NCBI GenBank assembly: GCA_024708885.1
Contig: JANJXT010000046.1
Location: 92,436 to 151,404 of the forward strand
Length of the DNA stretch: 58,969 bases
Reading direction: 5' to 3'
DNA from: Thiobacillus sp.
GTDB lineage: Bacteria; Pseudomonadota; Gammaproteobacteria; Burkholderiales; Thiobacillaceae
Shown here: positions 38,327 through 50,885 of the stretch, one piece after another
Layout of the letters: every line of letters starts with the position of its first letter
How positions within the stretch are numbered: position 1 is the first letter of the stretch
The notes under the pieces: model-generated
Seen by the model: the letters and a program-made list of their open reading frames with translations, nothing else
Database searches by the model: none
Told to the model about the DNA's origin: nothing
Program-made: the position numbers and the translations under genes

Positions 38327-38353
38327 AAAGGCGAACGCACGTTCGCCTTTTTT
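38327..38353 (+). terminator. Intrinsic terminator of the tRNA unit
   Basis: AAAGGCGAAC (38327-38336) and GTTCGCCTTT (38341-38350) form a perfect 10-pair stem around the loop GCAC, continuing into a run of Ts up to 38353. Confidence 0.92.
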
Positions 38354-38434
38354 CATGTCCATGCGCCGTGAAGCGAGACGCGCGCGGCAAATTGCGCGAA
38401 AATCGCGCGATGATCTTTCCGGAGTGAATCCACC

Positions 38435-40330
38435 GTGCTCGAAGCAATCCGCAACCATGCCCAAGGCTGGCTCGCCAAAGTCATTCTCGGCCTCATTGCC
38501 GTAACCTTCGCGCTTTTCGGCGTCGAGTCCTACATGTCGGGGGATCGCAGCGGCGGGCTCGCCGCCGAGGTCGGCAAGGTGGGTATTTCGCGCGACGAGC
38601 TCGCGCGCGAGATCCAGGCGCAGACCGACCGCATGCGCGAGGCGCTGGGTCCCGGATTCGATCCGGCGGTGGCCGAGACGGCGGCTTTTCGCAGCAAGGT
38701 TCTCGACAGCCTGGTCGAGCGCAAGGCCTTGCTGCAGGAGGCGCAGGCACTGAAGATTTTCACGCCCGATGCGTACGTGGCGGCGGTGCTGGGGCAGATC
38801 CCCGCGTTCCAGGAGGACGGCAAATTCTCGCAACCGCGCTACGAGGCGACGCTGCGCCAGAACGGACGCACGCCCGCGGCATTCGAGAACGAGCTGCGGC
38901 AGTCGTTCATGCTGGACATCATGTCCAGCCCGGTCGCGCATGCGGCGTTCGTGTCGGCCACCTCGCAGCAGCAGGTGGCACGCCTGGTTGCACAGCAGCG
39001 TGAGCTGTCCTGGGCGGATTTGCCGGCCTCGGCGGTTGCCTCCCGGGTCAAGGTCGAGGCCGCCGACGTCGGGCGCGACTACCAGGCGAACAAGGCGGCA
39101 TACACCGTGCCCGAGCAGATTCGCGTCGAATACGTGGAACTCGATGCCGCGGCGGTGGCGGCGGGAATCGAGGTGAGCGAGCAGGCGGTGGCGGATTACC
39201 ATGCGGCGAACGCGTCGCGCTTCGGCGAGCCCGAGCAGCGCAGCGCCAGCCACATCCTGATCGCGGCCGACAAGAGTGCCGATCCAGCGACGCGAGCCAA
39301 GGCGAAGGCGAAGGCGGAGGCGCTGTTCGCGGCGCTGCAGAAGTCGCCCGAGCGCTTTGCCGAGCTGGCGCGGACCGAATCGCAGGATCCCGGTTCCGCG
39401 GCGCAGGATGGCAGTCTCGGCAGCTTTGGCCGCGGCATGATGGTGAAGCCGTTCGAGGACGCGGTCTTCGCCATGAAACCGAACGAGATTCGGGGGCCGG
39501 TGGAGAGCGATTTCGGCTACCACGTCATCCGCCTTGACGGTATCCAGGCCGCCCAGGCGGCGCCCTTGGCCGCGGTGCGCGGCGCGATCGTCGACGAACT
39601 GCGTCGCCAGCAGGCGCAGAAGCGGTTTGCCGACCTGGCGGAAAGCTTCAGCAACCTGGTGTACGAGAACGCCGACTCGCTCGCCCCGGCCGCCAAGGCT
39701 GCCGGCACATCGGTGCGCCAGAGCGACTGGATGGGCGCGAAGACGGCGCCGCCGCCCTTCAATCATCCCGCGCTCGGCGAGGCGCTGTTCGCGAAGGAGG
39801 CGGTGGGCAGCCGGCAGAACACCGAGGCGATCGAGGTCAAGCCGGGTACGCTCGTCGCCGCGCGCGTGATCGAGCACCGTCCGGAACGGCTGCGTCCGCT
39901 TGCCGAAGTCGCGTCGGAGATCGAGGCGCGTCTGCGCGCCGAGCAGACCGCCCGTCTGCTGGCGGAGGACGGCACAGCCCGGGTCAAGGCACTCGAAGGG
40001 GGCGACGAAGCCGGCGTGGCATGGTCGGCCTTCAAGGTGGTGGGGCGCGAGCCGTCAGCCGAACTCGACGAAGCCGGCATCAGGGCCGCATTCCGCATCA
40101 AGACGGACGTCCTGCCCGCCTATGCGGGTTATGCGCGCCCCGACGGATCCTATCGCATCCTGCGCGTGAGCCGGGTGCTGGACGCGGCCACGGTCGACCC
40201 GCAGCTGCGCGCCTCGATCGAAGCGGGGCTGGTGCAGGCGCAGCAGCGCGCCGACATGATGGCGCTGATGGCGCTGGTGAAGGCGGGCTACAAGATCAAG
40301 GTGCAGCCGAACGCCATCGAGGGGCGCTGA
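38435..40330 (+). CDS. ppiD: Periplasmic folding chaperone PpiD (SurA-N/parvulin family)
   Basis: PpiD is an inner-membrane-anchored chaperone near the Sec translocon. The 631-residue protein has an N-terminal anchor (WLAKVILGLIAVTFALFGVE), a SurA-like helical domain and a parvulin-type domain (~225-355: SASHILIAADKSADP, FAELARTESQDPGSAAQDGS, LGSFGRGMMVKPFEDAVFAM, VESDFGYHVIRLDGIQ). A long C-terminal domain completes it. The start is GTG at 38435 with a GGAG ribosome-binding site at 38421-38424. It follows lon-hupB and the tRNAs, the usual order. Confidence 0.93.
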   Translation: MLEAIRNHAQGWLAKVILGLIAVTFALFGVESYMSGDRSGGLAAEVGKVGISRDELAREIQAQTDRMREALGPGFDPAVAETAAFRSKVLDSLVERKALLQEAQALKIFTPDAYVAAVLGQIPAFQEDGKFSQPRYEATLRQNGRTPAAFENELRQSFMLDIMSSPVAHAAFVSATSQQQVARLVAQQRELSWADLPASAVASRVKVEAADVGRDYQANKAAYTVPEQIRVEYVELDAAAVAAGIEVSEQAVADYHAANASRFGEPEQRSASHILIAADKSADPATRAKAKAKAEALFAALQKSPERFAELARTESQDPGSAAQDGSLGSFGRGMMVKPFEDAVFAMKPNEIRGPVESDFGYHVIRLDGIQAAQAAPLAAVRGAIVDELRRQQAQKRFADLAESFSNLVYENADSLAPAAKAAGTSVRQSDWMGAKTAPPPFNHPALGEALFAKEAVGSRQNTEAIEVKPGTLVAARVIEHRPERLRPLAEVASEIEARLRAEQTARLLAEDGTARVKALEGGDEAGVAWSAFKVVGREPSAELDEAGIRAAFRIKTDVLPAYAGYARPDGSYRILRVSRVLDAATVDPQLRASIEAGLVQAQQRADMMALMALVKAGYKIKVQPNAIEGR

Positions 40331-40384
40331 GTAGCGCGCATCCGCCGGGCGAGCAAACGCGAAATTTGCGTAGCGGGACTCTTT

Positions 40385-41176
40385 TCAGGCGGGGTCGTCG
40401 TGGCCGCCGGTGGTGGTGTTGAAGCCGGCGTCGACGTAGGTGATTTCACCGGTGATGCCGGAGGCCAGGTCGGACAGCAGGAAGGCCGCGGCATTGCCCA
40501 CCTCGTCGATGGTGACGCCGCGGCGCAGCGGCGAGTAGCGCGCCGCGAGGTCGAGCTTCTCGCCGAAATTGGAAATGCCGCTGGCGGCGAGCGTCTTGAT
40601 CGGGCCGGCGGATACGGCGTTGACACGGATGCCCTTGGGGCCGAGGCTCTGTGCCATGTAATAGACGGCGGATTCGAGGCTCGCCTTGGCGAGACCCATG
40701 ACGTTGTAGTTGGGCACGGAGCGGATCGCGCCGAGATACGACAGCGTCAGCACCGACGCCCGGCGTCCTTCCATCATCGGCAGCGCCGCCTTGGCCAGCG
40801 CGGCGAAGCTGTACGAACTGATCTCGTGGGCGACGCGGAAGTTCTCGCGCGTCACCGAGGACAGGAAATCCCCTGCCAGCGCATCCTTGGGCGCGAACGC
40901 GATCGAATGCACCAGCCCGTCGAGGCCGTCCCAGTGCGTGCCAAGCTCGGCGAACATATCGGTAATCTGCCCGTCGCTGGATACATCGCACGGGAACACG
41001 AGGCTGGAGTCGAATTCGGCGGCGAATTCGCTGACCCGGTCCTTGATGCGGTCGTTCTGGTAGGTGAACGCGAGCTCGGCACCCTCGCGCCGGCACGCGC
41101 TGGCGATGCCGTAGGCGATCGAGCGGTTGGAAATGACGCCGGTGATGAGCAAACGCTTGCCTGCAAGAAATCCCAT
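40385..41176 (-). CDS. fabI: Enoyl-ACP reductase (NADH), FabI
   Basis: FabI performs the last reduction of each fatty-acid elongation cycle. The 263-residue divergent SDR has [58 protein letters not shown], the active site [20 protein letters not shown] (Tyr-x6-Lys) and [20 protein letters not shown]. The tail GHDDPA is variable. It converges with ppiD and has its own divergent promoter region toward the transporter operon. Confidence 0.97.
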   Translation of the reverse strand: MGFLAGKRLLITGVISNRSIAYGIASACRREGAELAFTYQNDRIKDRVSEFAAEFDSSLVFPCDVSSDGQITDMFAELGTHWDGLDGLVHSIAFAPKDALAGDFLSSVTRENFRVAHEISSYSFAALAKAALPMMEGRRASVLTLSYLGAIRSVPNYNVMGLAKASLESAVYYMAQSLGPKGIRVNAVSAGPIKTLAASGISNFGEKLDLAARYSPLRRGVTIDEVGNAAAFLLSDLASGITGEITYVDAGFNTTTGGHDDPA

Positions 41177-41212
41177 GATGGCCTCGCAAAGTTGTGGGGT
41201 ACGCGGGGATGA

Positions 41213-41218
41213 ATTATA
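41213..41218 (-). promoter_or_regulatory. -10 element of fabI
   Basis: A perfect TATAAT on the minus strand lies 37 bases upstream of the fabI ATG. The -35 region is a poor match. Confidence 0.45.
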
Positions 41219-41222
41219 ACGG

Positions 41223-41251
41223 CTGACGATAGCGGTGTGCTTGGGTACACT
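41223..41251 (+). promoter_or_regulatory. Putative promoter of the Opp/Yej-like operon
   Basis: CTGACG (41223-41228) and TACACT (41246-41251) are 17 bases apart. The ATG at 41258 is only six bases past the -10, so the transcript would be leaderless or nearly so. Confidence 0.35.
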
Positions 41252-41257
41252 GCCGCC

Positions 41258-43405
41258 ATGACGCGTGCAGAGAATTTACTGCTGGGCCTGGGGCTGTTGC
41301 TGCTGGCGGCGTGCGGCGACGCCTGGAACAATCCGTATCCGGGCCGTGCCGCCGACGCCAACGTGGTCTACAGTGCGTTCGCCGAGCGGCCCAAACACCT
41401 CGATCCGGCGCGGTCCTACAGCTCCAACGAGGTCGAGTTCACCGGCCAGATCTACGAGCCGCCGCTGCAATACCACTTCCTCAAGCGGCCCTATGAACTG
41501 ATCCCGCTCACCGCCGAAGCGGTGCCGCGCCCGCGCTACCTCGATGCGGCGGGCAGGCCGCTCGCCGACGATGCGCCGGCCGCGCAGATCGCGGAGAGTG
41601 TCTACGAGATCAGGATCCGTCCCGGCATTCTCTATCAGCCGCACCCCGCGTTCGCGCAGGACGAGGCGGGGCACTACCGCTATCATGCGCTGGCCGCCGG
41701 TTTCGCCGCCGGCAAGAGGCAGATCGCGGATTTCGAGCACACCGGCACGCGCGAGCTCGTCGCCGCCGACTACGTCTACCAGATCAAGCGCCTGGCCCAT
41801 CCGGCGTTGAGTTCGCCCATCTTCGGCCTGATGTCCGAACACATCGTCGGCCTGAAGGAACTCGGCGACGCGCTGCAGCAGGCGGGCGCGGGGCAGCCGG
41901 GTGCGCCGCTCGATCTCAACGCGTTTGCGCTCGCCGGCGCCGAGACGGTCGACCGCTACACCTACCGTATCCGCGTCAGGGGCAAGTATCCACAGTTCAT
42001 CTACTGGCTGGCGATGCCGTTCTTCGCGCCGATTCCGTGGGAAGCGGAAGTTTTCTACGCGCAGCCCGGCATGGCGGACCGCAATTTCACGCTCGACTGG
42101 CAGCCGGTCGGCACCGGGCCGTTCTATCTCGCGGAGAACGATCCCAATCGCCGCATGGTGCTGAAAAAAAATCCAAATTTCCACGGCGAGATCTATCCGG
42201 ATGCCGGCAGCGAGGCGGATCGGGCGGCCGGCCTTCTTGCCGACGCCGGGCGCGCGCTGCCGCTCGTCGACGCCGCGGTGTTCAGTCTGGAAAAGGAAAC
42301 CATCCCGTACTGGAGCAAGTTTCTGCAAGGCTACTATGACAGCTCCGGCATCAGTTCCGACAGCTTCGACCAGGCGGTGACGTTCTCCGCAGGCGGCGAT
42401 CCGCAGCTCACCGACAGCATGCGGGCGCAGCACATCCGTCTCGTCACCACCGTGGCGACTTCGCTGTGGTACGTCGGCTTCAACATGCTCGATCCGGTGG
42501 TCGGCGGCCTGGGCGAGGACAGGCAGAAGCTGCGCCAGGCGCTGTCGATCGCCTTCGACTACGACGAGTTCAGCTCGATCTTTCTCAATGGGCGCGGCAT
42601 TCCGGCGCAGGGGCCGATTCCGCCGGGCATGTTCGGCCACGTCGAGGGGGTGCAGGGCATCAACCCCTATGTCTACGAGGCGCGCGAGGGGCGCATCCAG
42701 CGGCGCCCGATCGACGCGGCAAGAAAATTGCTGGCCGAGGCGGGCTATCCCAACGGGCGCAACACGAAGACCGGCGAGCCGCTGGTGCTCTATTTCGACA
42801 CCATGGCGAGCGGCCCCGACGCCAAGGCCCGCCTGGACTGGATGAAGAAGCAGCTCGACAAGCTCAACGTGCAATTGGTGGTGCGCGGCACCGACTACAA
42901 CCGTTTCCAGGACAAGATTCGCAAGGGCAATGCGCAGCTCTTTGAGTGGGGCTGGAACGCCGACTATCCGGATCCGGAGAATTTTTTCTTCCTGCTCTAC
43001 GGGCCGCACAAGAAAGTCGGCACCGGCGGCGAGAACGCGGCCAACTACGACAATCCGGAATTCAATCGCCTGTTCGAGCGCATGAAGGACATGGACAACG
43101 GTGCGCAGCGCCAGCAGGTGATCGACCGGATGCAGGAGATCGTGCGCCGCGACGCGCCGTGGATCTTCGCCTACTATCCGAAGTCCTTCGGTCTCGTCCA
43201 CGGTTGGGTGAGAAACGTGAAGCCCAATCTCATGGCCAACAACACACTGAAATACCGCCGCATCGACCCGCAGTTGCGGGCGCAGCGGCGCGCAGAATGG
43301 AACCGTCCGGTGCTGTGGCCGATCGGCGCGGCGGCGCTCGTGTTGCTTGCGCTGATCGCGCCCGCGGCGATCGCATGGCGGCGGCATGAGAAAAAGGCGG
43401 CCTGA
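41258..43405 (+). CDS. Oligopeptide ABC transporter substrate-binding lipoprotein with C-terminal membrane helix
   Basis: The 715-residue family 5 binding protein has a lipoprotein signal (lipobox LLAAC, Cys19). It continues with the SBP_bac_5 fold: [92 protein letters not shown] and [20 protein letters not shown]. It is ~100-200 residues longer than OppA/YejA. It also ends in a membrane helix, [20 protein letters not shown], followed by RRHEKKAA, which is unusual for a binding protein. The ATG at 41258 places the lipobox correctly. The stop overlaps the permease ATG by one base. Peptide specificity cannot be read from sequence. Confidence 0.87.
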   Translation: MTRAENLLLGLGLLLLAACGDAWNNPYPGRAADANVVYSAFAERPKHLDPARSYSSNEVEFTGQIYEPPLQYHFLKRPYELIPLTAEAVPRPRYLDAAGRPLADDAPAAQIAESVYEIRIRPGILYQPHPAFAQDEAGHYRYHALAAGFAAGKRQIADFEHTGTRELVAADYVYQIKRLAHPALSSPIFGLMSEHIVGLKELGDALQQAGAGQPGAPLDLNAFALAGAETVDRYTYRIRVRGKYPQFIYWLAMPFFAPIPWEAEVFYAQPGMADRNFTLDWQPVGTGPFYLAENDPNRRMVLKKNPNFHGEIYPDAGSEADRAAGLLADAGRALPLVDAAVFSLEKETIPYWSKFLQGYYDSSGISSDSFDQAVTFSAGGDPQLTDSMRAQHIRLVTTVATSLWYVGFNMLDPVVGGLGEDRQKLRQALSIAFDYDEFSSIFLNGRGIPAQGPIPPGMFGHVEGVQGINPYVYEAREGRIQRRPIDAARKLLAEAGYPNGRNTKTGEPLVLYFDTMASGPDAKARLDWMKKQLDKLNVQLVVRGTDYNRFQDKIRKGNAQLFEWGWNADYPDPENFFFLLYGPHKKVGTGGENAANYDNPEFNRLFERMKDMDNGAQRQQVIDRMQEIVRRDAPWIFAYYPKSFGLVHGWVRNVKPNLMANNTLKYRRIDPQLRAQRRAEWNRPVLWPIGAAALVLLALIAPAAIAWRRHEKKAA

Positions 43406-44382
43406 TGCTCTCCTACGTCCTGCGCCGCCTGCTGTACGCGTTTCCGATCCTGATCGGCGTCAACCTGCTTACCTTCGCGCTGTTTTTCGTCGTCAACACG
43501 CCGGACGACATGGCACGCCTGCAGCTCGGTGCGAAGCACGTGACCGCGGAGGCGATCGAACGCTGGAAAGCGGAGCACGGCTACGACAAGCCGCTGCTGC
43601 TGAACGAGACGGAAACGGGCGTGCAGACGCTCACGAATACCATCTTTTTCCAGCACTCGGCGGCGATGTTCGCATTCCGGTTCGGCAAGGGCGATGACGG
43701 CCGCGATATCGGCAACGAGATCCGCACCCGCATGGGACCCAGCCTGGCGATCGCGCTGCCGGTGTTCGTCATTGGTCTTCTGGTCAACATCACGTTCGCG
43801 CTTCTGATGGTGTTCTTCCGCTCCACCTACCTGGATCTGGGCGGGGTGGTGCTGTGCGTGATGCTGATGTCGATCTCGGGACTCTTCTACATCATCGCCG
43901 GACAGTATTTCGTCGCCAAGCTGTGGAACCTGCTGCCGATCTCCGGCTTCGCCGACGGCGCGGACGCCCTGCCTTTCGTCCTGCTGCCGGTGCTGGTCAG
44001 CGTGGTCGCCGGCATCGGCAGCGGGGCGCGCTGGTACCGCACCATCTTCCTCGAGGAAATCGGCAAGGACTACGTGCGCACCGCCCGCGCCAAGGGCTTG
44101 TCGGAGGTGCGCGTGCTGTTCCGCCACGTGCTGAAGAACGGCATGATCCCGATTCTCACGGGCGCCGTGGTGGTGTTGCCGCTGCTCTTCATGGGCAGTC
44201 TCATCACCGAGTCGTTTTTCGGCATCCCCGGTCTGGGCAGCTACACCATCGACGCGATCCAGGCGCAGGATTTCGCGGTGGTGCGGGCGATGGTGTTCCT
44301 CGGTTCCTTCCTCTACATCGTCGGTCTGATTCTCACCGACATCTCCTATTCCTGGGTCGATCCACGGGTGAGGCTGCGATGA
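43405..44382 (+). CDS. Oligopeptide ABC transporter permease (OppB/YejB type)
   Basis: The 325-residue inner-membrane permease begins with the conserved [20 protein letters not shown] and TFALFFVVNTPDDMARLQL. The periplasmic segment before the core is longer than usual (HGYDKPLLLNETETGVQTLT onward). The cytoplasmic EAA loop is DYVRTARAKGLSEVRVLFRH, and the end reads ITESFFGIPGLGSYTIDAIQ. It pairs with the next permease and the double-ATPase protein. Confidence 0.9.
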   Translation: MLSYVLRRLLYAFPILIGVNLLTFALFFVVNTPDDMARLQLGAKHVTAEAIERWKAEHGYDKPLLLNETETGVQTLTNTIFFQHSAAMFAFRFGKGDDGRDIGNEIRTRMGPSLAIALPVFVIGLLVNITFALLMVFFRSTYLDLGGVVLCVMLMSISGLFYIIAGQYFVAKLWNLLPISGFADGADALPFVLLPVLVSVVAGIGSGARWYRTIFLEEIGKDYVRTARAKGLSEVRVLFRHVLKNGMIPILTGAVVVLPLLFMGSLITESFFGIPGLGSYTIDAIQAQDFAVVRAMVFLGSFLYIVGLILTDISYSWVDPRVRLR

Positions 44383-45781
44383 GCGTGCAAGCCGTGGTGC
44401 TGTGGACCGACGCGCTGATCTTCCTGCTGCTCGCCGCGGGGGCGGGGCTGGTGTGGACGATACGCCGCAAGGAGCATCTGCGCGCACCCTGGGCGGCGGT
44501 GGCGCAACGGCCGATGGCGATGGCGGCGGCGCTGGTGCTGGCGGTGTTCGTCGCGATCGGCCTGCTCGATTCGCTGCATTATCGGGAACGGCTGCCCGAC
44601 AGCCCGGCCGACGCGCCGCAATACGCCGTCGAGGTGCTTTCCGTGTTCGATGCGCTCATGGGCGACTTGCGCACGCAGAAGGAAAAGACCTATTCCGCGC
44701 CGCTGGCGATGCAGCTGTACGCCAAGGAATTCGTCGAGCACGATGGCGTCACCGTGCGCGACTATCCGCGTCTCGTCCATGGCGGCGCGCACCTCGCCGA
44801 TGCTGCGGCGCGCCAGCCCGACATCGCGCGGCGCGTGGCTGTCGGCCTGGCGCAGGGGTTGGCGGCGAGCCTTGTCGCATTCGCCGTGCTGGCCGTGTGG
44901 CGCGCGCGCCGGGCCGGGGTTGCGGCGTCGGCGTGGCTCGCCGACTGGCGTGCGGGGCGGCTGGGCTGGCCGGCGCGCACGCTGGCGGGGATGGCGACGC
45001 TCCTGGCGGTGCTGGGCGCCGTGCTCGTGCAGCTCGCGGATGCGTATCACGTGTTCGGCACCGACAAGGTTGGGCAGGACGTGCTCTACATCGGCCTGAA
45101 AAGCATCCGCACCGGCCTGGTGATCGGCACGCTGACGACGCTGGTGACCTTGCCGCTGGCGATCGGCCTGGGCATCGCGGCGGGTTATTTCCGCGGCTGG
45201 GTCGACGATGTCATCCAGTATGTCTACACGGTGCTGAACTCGATTCCGGGCGTGCTGCTGATCGCGGCGGCGGTGCTGATCGTGCAGGTCTACATCGAAT
45301 CCAACCCCGAGCGCTTCGATACCGCGGCGGCGCGCGCGGATATCCGCCTGCTTGCGCTGTGCGTCATCATGGGCGTGACCAGCTGGACCGGGCTTGCGCG
45401 TCTGCTGCGGGGCGAGACGCTGAAGCTGAGGACGCTCGACTACGTCGAGGCGGCGCGCGCCTTCGGCGTGACGCACACGCGCATCCTCGGCCGCCACATC
45501 TTCCCCAACGTGTTCCATCTGGTGCTGATCGCCATCGTGCTGGATTTTTCCGGTCTGGTGCTGGCCGAGGCGGTGTTGTCCTATGTCGGGGTCGGCGTCG
45601 ATCCGACGATGTACAGCTGGGGCAACATGATCAATGGCGCGCGCCTGGAGCTCGCCCGTGAACCGGTGGTGTGGTGGCAGCTTGGCGCGGCATTCGCCTT
45701 CATGTTCACGCTGGTGCTGGCGGCCAACCTGTTCGCCGACGGCGTGCGCGACGCCTTCGATCCGCGCATGGAGAGACGGCG

Positions 45782-45785
<4 letters not shown>
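44379..45785 (+). CDS. Oligopeptide ABC transporter permease (OppC/YejE type) with long N-terminal extension
   Basis: The 468-residue permease has a normal OppC core in its second half: DAYHVFGTDKVGQDVLYIGL, the EAA loop DYVEAARAFGVTHTRILGRH, and GLVLAEAVLSYVGVGVDPTM. Before it are ~220 extra residues. These hold two membrane helices (LIFLLLAAGAGLVWTI; MAAALVLAVFVAIGLLDSLH), a ~75-residue predicted periplasmic stretch (SAPLAMQLYAKEFVEHDGVT) and a third helix (GLAASLVAFAVLAVWRARRA). OppC proteins are ~300 and YejE ~340 residues. The ATG at 44379 overlaps the previous stop by four bases. Confidence 0.87.
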
Positions 45786-47743
<1,958 letters not shown>

Positions 47744-47755
47744 GCGCTGCCGCGT

Positions 47756-49294
47756 TCAGCGGCGTTCGACGACGAGACGCTGACCGGGGCGGAGGGTGGC
47801 GGCGCTGCGCAGCGAGGCGTTCCACGATTTGAGTTCGGCCAGACTCACGTCGAAGCGCCGCGCGATGGCGCTCAGGGTATCGCCGCGTTTGACGGTGTAG
47901 TCAAGCGGCTTGGGCGTGGCAGTCTTGAGGCTTGCCGGCTGGAGTTGGGCTGCGGCGGCTGGCGCGGCCATCCGGGTGCCGGCGGGCAGGTGCAGGGTCT
48001 GGCCGGCACGCAGGCTGCCATTGAGGCCGGGGTTGTTCTGCGACAGTTCGGCCACCGTGAGGCCGTAGCGGCGCGCCACGCCGAACAGGGTCTCCCCGCG
48101 CTGCACCTCGTGGCGGGTGGCGAGTTCACCCGCCGGGGCACGGACGGCCTCGTCGGCCGGCGCGCCCGGCCCACGCCTGACCGGAACCAGGATGGTCTGC
48201 GCCTGCGTGAACCGGCCACGCTTGAGATGCAGTTGATTGTGTTCGTCGAGGCGCGCGACGCTGGTGCCGAAGCGTTTGGCAATGGCGTCGATCGACTCGC
48301 CCTTCGCCGCCGCGTAGGGCTTCCAGGTGTCCCAGTTGCCGGCTTCGAGATTGCGCTGGAAGGTTTCCGTCTTGTCGACCGGCACCAGCAGGCTGACCGG
48401 GGTGTCGGAGCGGATGACCTTGCGCGGGAAGGCGGCGTTGAGCGCGAGGAATTCGTCCCTGGAAACGCCGGCAAGGCGTGCAGCGGAATGCATGTCGAGG
48501 CTGGCGTGGACCGTGACCTGATCGAAATAGGGCCGGTTGGCCAGCGGCTCGATGGCCACGCCAAAACGTTCCGGCTCGCGTACGATGTTGCGCACCGCCA
48601 GCAGCTTGGGCACGTAGTGGCGCGTCTCGTTCGGCAGGGTGAGGCTGGCGTAGTCGGTCGGCAGACCCTGGTCGACGTTCTTCTGGATGGCGCGCGCGAC
48701 GCAGCCTTCGCCGCAGTTGTAGGCTGCGAGCGCCAGCTGCCAGTCGCCGAAGTCGAGATAGAGCTTGCCCAGATAATCGAGTGCGGCGCGGGTTGCTTCG
48801 GCGAAGTCGCGCCGGCCGTCGTACCAGCCGTCCTGCTTCAGGCCATAGAGGCGGCCGGTGGAGGGAATGAACTGCCAGATGCCGGAGGCGGCGGAGGGCG
48901 ACACGGCGGTCGGGTTGAACGCGCTTTCGATCATCGGCAAGAGCGCGATTTCCATCGGCATCGCGCGCTCTTCGAGCTCTTCGACGATGTGGTAGAGATA
49001 CGGGCGCGCGCGCTCGACCAGCCGCTCCACGTTCTGCGGACGTGCGGCAAACCAGGACTCGTGGGTGGCGACAAGCGGGTTCGGCGTGTGCGTGTCGTCG
49101 ACGCGAAAGCCGCTGCGGACGCGGGTCCAGACGTCATCGTATGCCCCGGCCTCGCTGGTCGCATCGGTACTGACGGCGTCAGACCATTCCAGCGCCGGGA
49201 TCGACGGCGCGGCCGCCTCCGACGCCGCGGCGGGAAGGCTTGCCGCGATGGACAGCGCCAGGATGCCGCGGCACAAGATTCTGATTCCGGGCAA
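47756..49294 (-). CDS. mltD: Membrane-bound lytic murein transglycosylase D with LysM domains
   Basis: The enzyme cleaves peptidoglycan glycan strands with 1,6-anhydro ends. The ~512-residue protein has an N-terminal signal sequence and a family 1 SLT domain with the catalytic Glu in LLPMIESAFNPTAVSPSAAS, then GIWQFIPSTGRLYGL and LALAAYNCGEGCVARAI. Three LysM-like regions follow: a weak one near AAAKGESIDAIAKRFGTSVA, then HEVQRGETLFGVARRYGLTV and YTVKRGDTLSAIARRFDVSL. The start is uncertain: TTG 49294 with an AGGA upstream is my choice, and a TTG at 49336 is the longest option. It converges with the transporter operon. Confidence 0.9.
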   Translation of the reverse strand: MPGIRILCRGILALSIAASLPAAASEAAAPSIPALEWSDAVSTDATSEAGAYDDVWTRVRSGFRVDDTHTPNPLVATHESWFAARPQNVERLVERARPYLYHIVEELEERAMPMEIALLPMIESAFNPTAVSPSAASGIWQFIPSTGRLYGLKQDGWYDGRRDFAEATRAALDYLGKLYLDFGDWQLALAAYNCGEGCVARAIQKNVDQGLPTDYASLTLPNETRHYVPKLLAVRNIVREPERFGVAIEPLANRPYFDQVTVHASLDMHSAARLAGVSRDEFLALNAAFPRKVIRSDTPVSLLVPVDKTETFQRNLEAGNWDTWKPYAAAKGESIDAIAKRFGTSVARLDEHNQLHLKRGRFTQAQTILVPVRRGPGAPADEAVRAPAGELATRHEVQRGETLFGVARRYGLTVAELSQNNPGLNGSLRAGQTLHLPAGTRMAAPAAAAQLQPASLKTATPKPLDYTVKRGDTLSAIARRFDVSLAELKSWNASLRSAATLRPGQRLVVERR

Positions 49295-49349
49295 AACGTG
49301 TTCCTGTACTCGATCGGTCGCCCATCCTAAACCCAAGCCACGAACAGGG

Positions 49350-50120
49350 TCAACCGTCCCAGGCGTCCTTCGCGGCGCGGATGGCCCCGAACACCTCGGC
49401 AGGCGTGGGGTCGGGCCGATTCAGGCGCCGTGCGGCGACGTCCCGCATGGAAGGCTCGTGGAAGCGCAGGAAAGGATTGGTCGCTTTTTCCAGCGCGAGC
49501 GTGGAGGGCAGGGTGGGGCGGCCGGCTGCCCGCAGGGCACGGTCCGCACGTGCGCGTTCGACAAGTGCAGGATTTGCGCCATCCACCGTCATGGCGAAGT
49601 CAATATTGCTGAGGGTGTATTCATGTGCGCAGCAGACTCGGGTAGCATCCGGCAGGGCTAGGATGGCGTCGAGACTGGCCGCCATCATTGCCGGCGTGCC
49701 TTCGAACAGCTTGCCGCAGCCGCAGCCGAACACGGTGTCGCCGCAGAACAGGTGGCCGTGGCCGAAATAGCTCACATGGTCGAGTGTGTGACCCGGCGTC
49801 GCGAGCACCGTGACACGCAGTTCGGGGGATGAAATCTCGATCGTGTCGCCGCCGCGTACCCTATGCGTGAGCTGTGGAATGCGGGGATTGTCGGGACCGT
49901 AGACAGCACAATCGTAGCGTTGACGCAGCCCGGCGATGCCGCCAGTATGGTCGCGGTGATGATGCGTGACCAGAATCGCCGTCAGCGCGAGGTCGCGGGC
50001 GGCGAGGCAGTCGATCACCGGCGTGGCGTCGCCGGGGTCGACGACGACGGCGTGGCGGTCATCGTGCCAGGTCCATATGTAATTGTCGTCGAACGCGGGC
50101 AGGGGAATCAGGGTCAACAT
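49350..50120 (-). CDS. gloB: Hydroxyacylglutathione hydrolase (glyoxalase II)
   Basis: GloB hydrolyses S-lactoylglutathione in methylglyoxal detoxification. The 256-residue metallo-beta-lactamase-fold protein starts MLTLIPLPAFDDNYIWTWHD. It has the dinuclear metal motif ILVTHHHRDHTGGIAGL, further metal ligands in TPGHTLDHVSYFG and FCGDTVFGCGCGKLFEGTP, and CCAHEYTLSNIDFAM. It is divergent from the YafS-like gene with only 30 bases between starts, the same neighbour arrangement as in E. coli. Confidence 0.95.
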   Translation of the reverse strand: MLTLIPLPAFDDNYIWTWHDDRHAVVVDPGDATPVIDCLAARDLALTAILVTHHHRDHTGGIAGLRQRYDCAVYGPDNPRIPQLTHRVRGGDTIEISSPELRVTVLATPGHTLDHVSYFGHGHLFCGDTVFGCGCGKLFEGTPAMMAASLDAILALPDATRVCCAHEYTLSNIDFAMTVDGANPALVERARADRALRAAGRPTLPSTLALEKATNPFLRFHEPSMRDVAARRLNRPDPTPAEVFGAIRAAKDAWDG

Positions 50121-50150
50121 GACAGAGTCGGCACTTGAGCAGGGGTGAGT

Positions 50151-50885
50151 ATGTTATCGAGATTGAACACCGAATGGTTCGACACGCCGCTGGGCCGGCA
50201 TCTGCTGTTCCGCGAGCAGCAATATTTCGACAATGCCGTATCGGACGTGTTCGGCTTCAATGCGGTGCAGGTCGGTCTGCCGCATCTCGATTTTCTGCGC
50301 AACAGCCGCATTCCGCTGCGCGTGAGATGTGCGGTGGAGGCGCCGGCGGACGTGCGCGCCGACCCGATGTTCCTGCCGTTCGAGAGCCAGTCGCTCGACC
50401 TCATCCTGCTGCCGCACGTGCTGGAATACAGCGCCAACCCGCACCAGGTGCTGCGTGAGGCCGAGCGCGTGCTGCGCCCGGAGGGTCGGCTGGTGCTCGC
50501 CGGCTTCAACCCTCGCAGCCTGTGGGGCCTGGCGCGGCGGCTGCAGGGCGGGGAACGCGGCTACCCGTGGAATGGCAATTTTCTCAACGTCTCGCGCGTC
50601 AAGGACTGGATGGCGCTGCTCGGTCTGGAAGTGGCGGCGGGGCGCATGTGCTGCTATCGTCCGCCGGTCAATCAGGAGAGCTGGCTGCGCCGCCTGCGCT
50701 TCATGGAGCCCGCCGGCGACCGCTGGTGGGCGATGGGCGGCGGGGTGTATTTCCTGCAGGCGGTGAAGCGCGTGCAGGGCATGACCATCATCCAGCCGCA
50801 GTGGTCGACCCCGGTCGCGCAGCTGCTGGCGCCGGCGGCCAAGGTGGTCAATCTCGAGCATTACCGGATGCGGCGTGAACGCTGA
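50151..50885 (+). CDS. yafS: YafS-like methyltransferase-fold protein
   Basis: The 244-residue protein has a type 11 methyltransferase layout: [20 protein letters not shown] (motif IV region), [20 protein letters not shown] and [20 protein letters not shown]. The usual glycine-rich SAM motif I is not recognisable near its expected place ([20 protein letters not shown]), so activity is uncertain. The gene order gloB-yafS-rnhA-dnaQ is shared with E. coli, which supports the name by position. ATG 50151 follows AGGGG at 50141-50145; a GTG at 50145 is an alternative. The stop overlaps rnhA. Confidence 0.75.
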   Translation: MLSRLNTEWFDTPLGRHLLFREQQYFDNAVSDVFGFNAVQVGLPHLDFLRNSRIPLRVRCAVEAPADVRADPMFLPFESQSLDLILLPHVLEYSANPHQVLREAERVLRPEGRLVLAGFNPRSLWGLARRLQGGERGYPWNGNFLNVSRVKDWMALLGLEVAAGRMCCYRPPVNQESWLRRLRFMEPAGDRWWAMGGGVYFLQAVKRVQGMTIIQPQWSTPVAQLLAPAAKVVNLEHYRMRRER

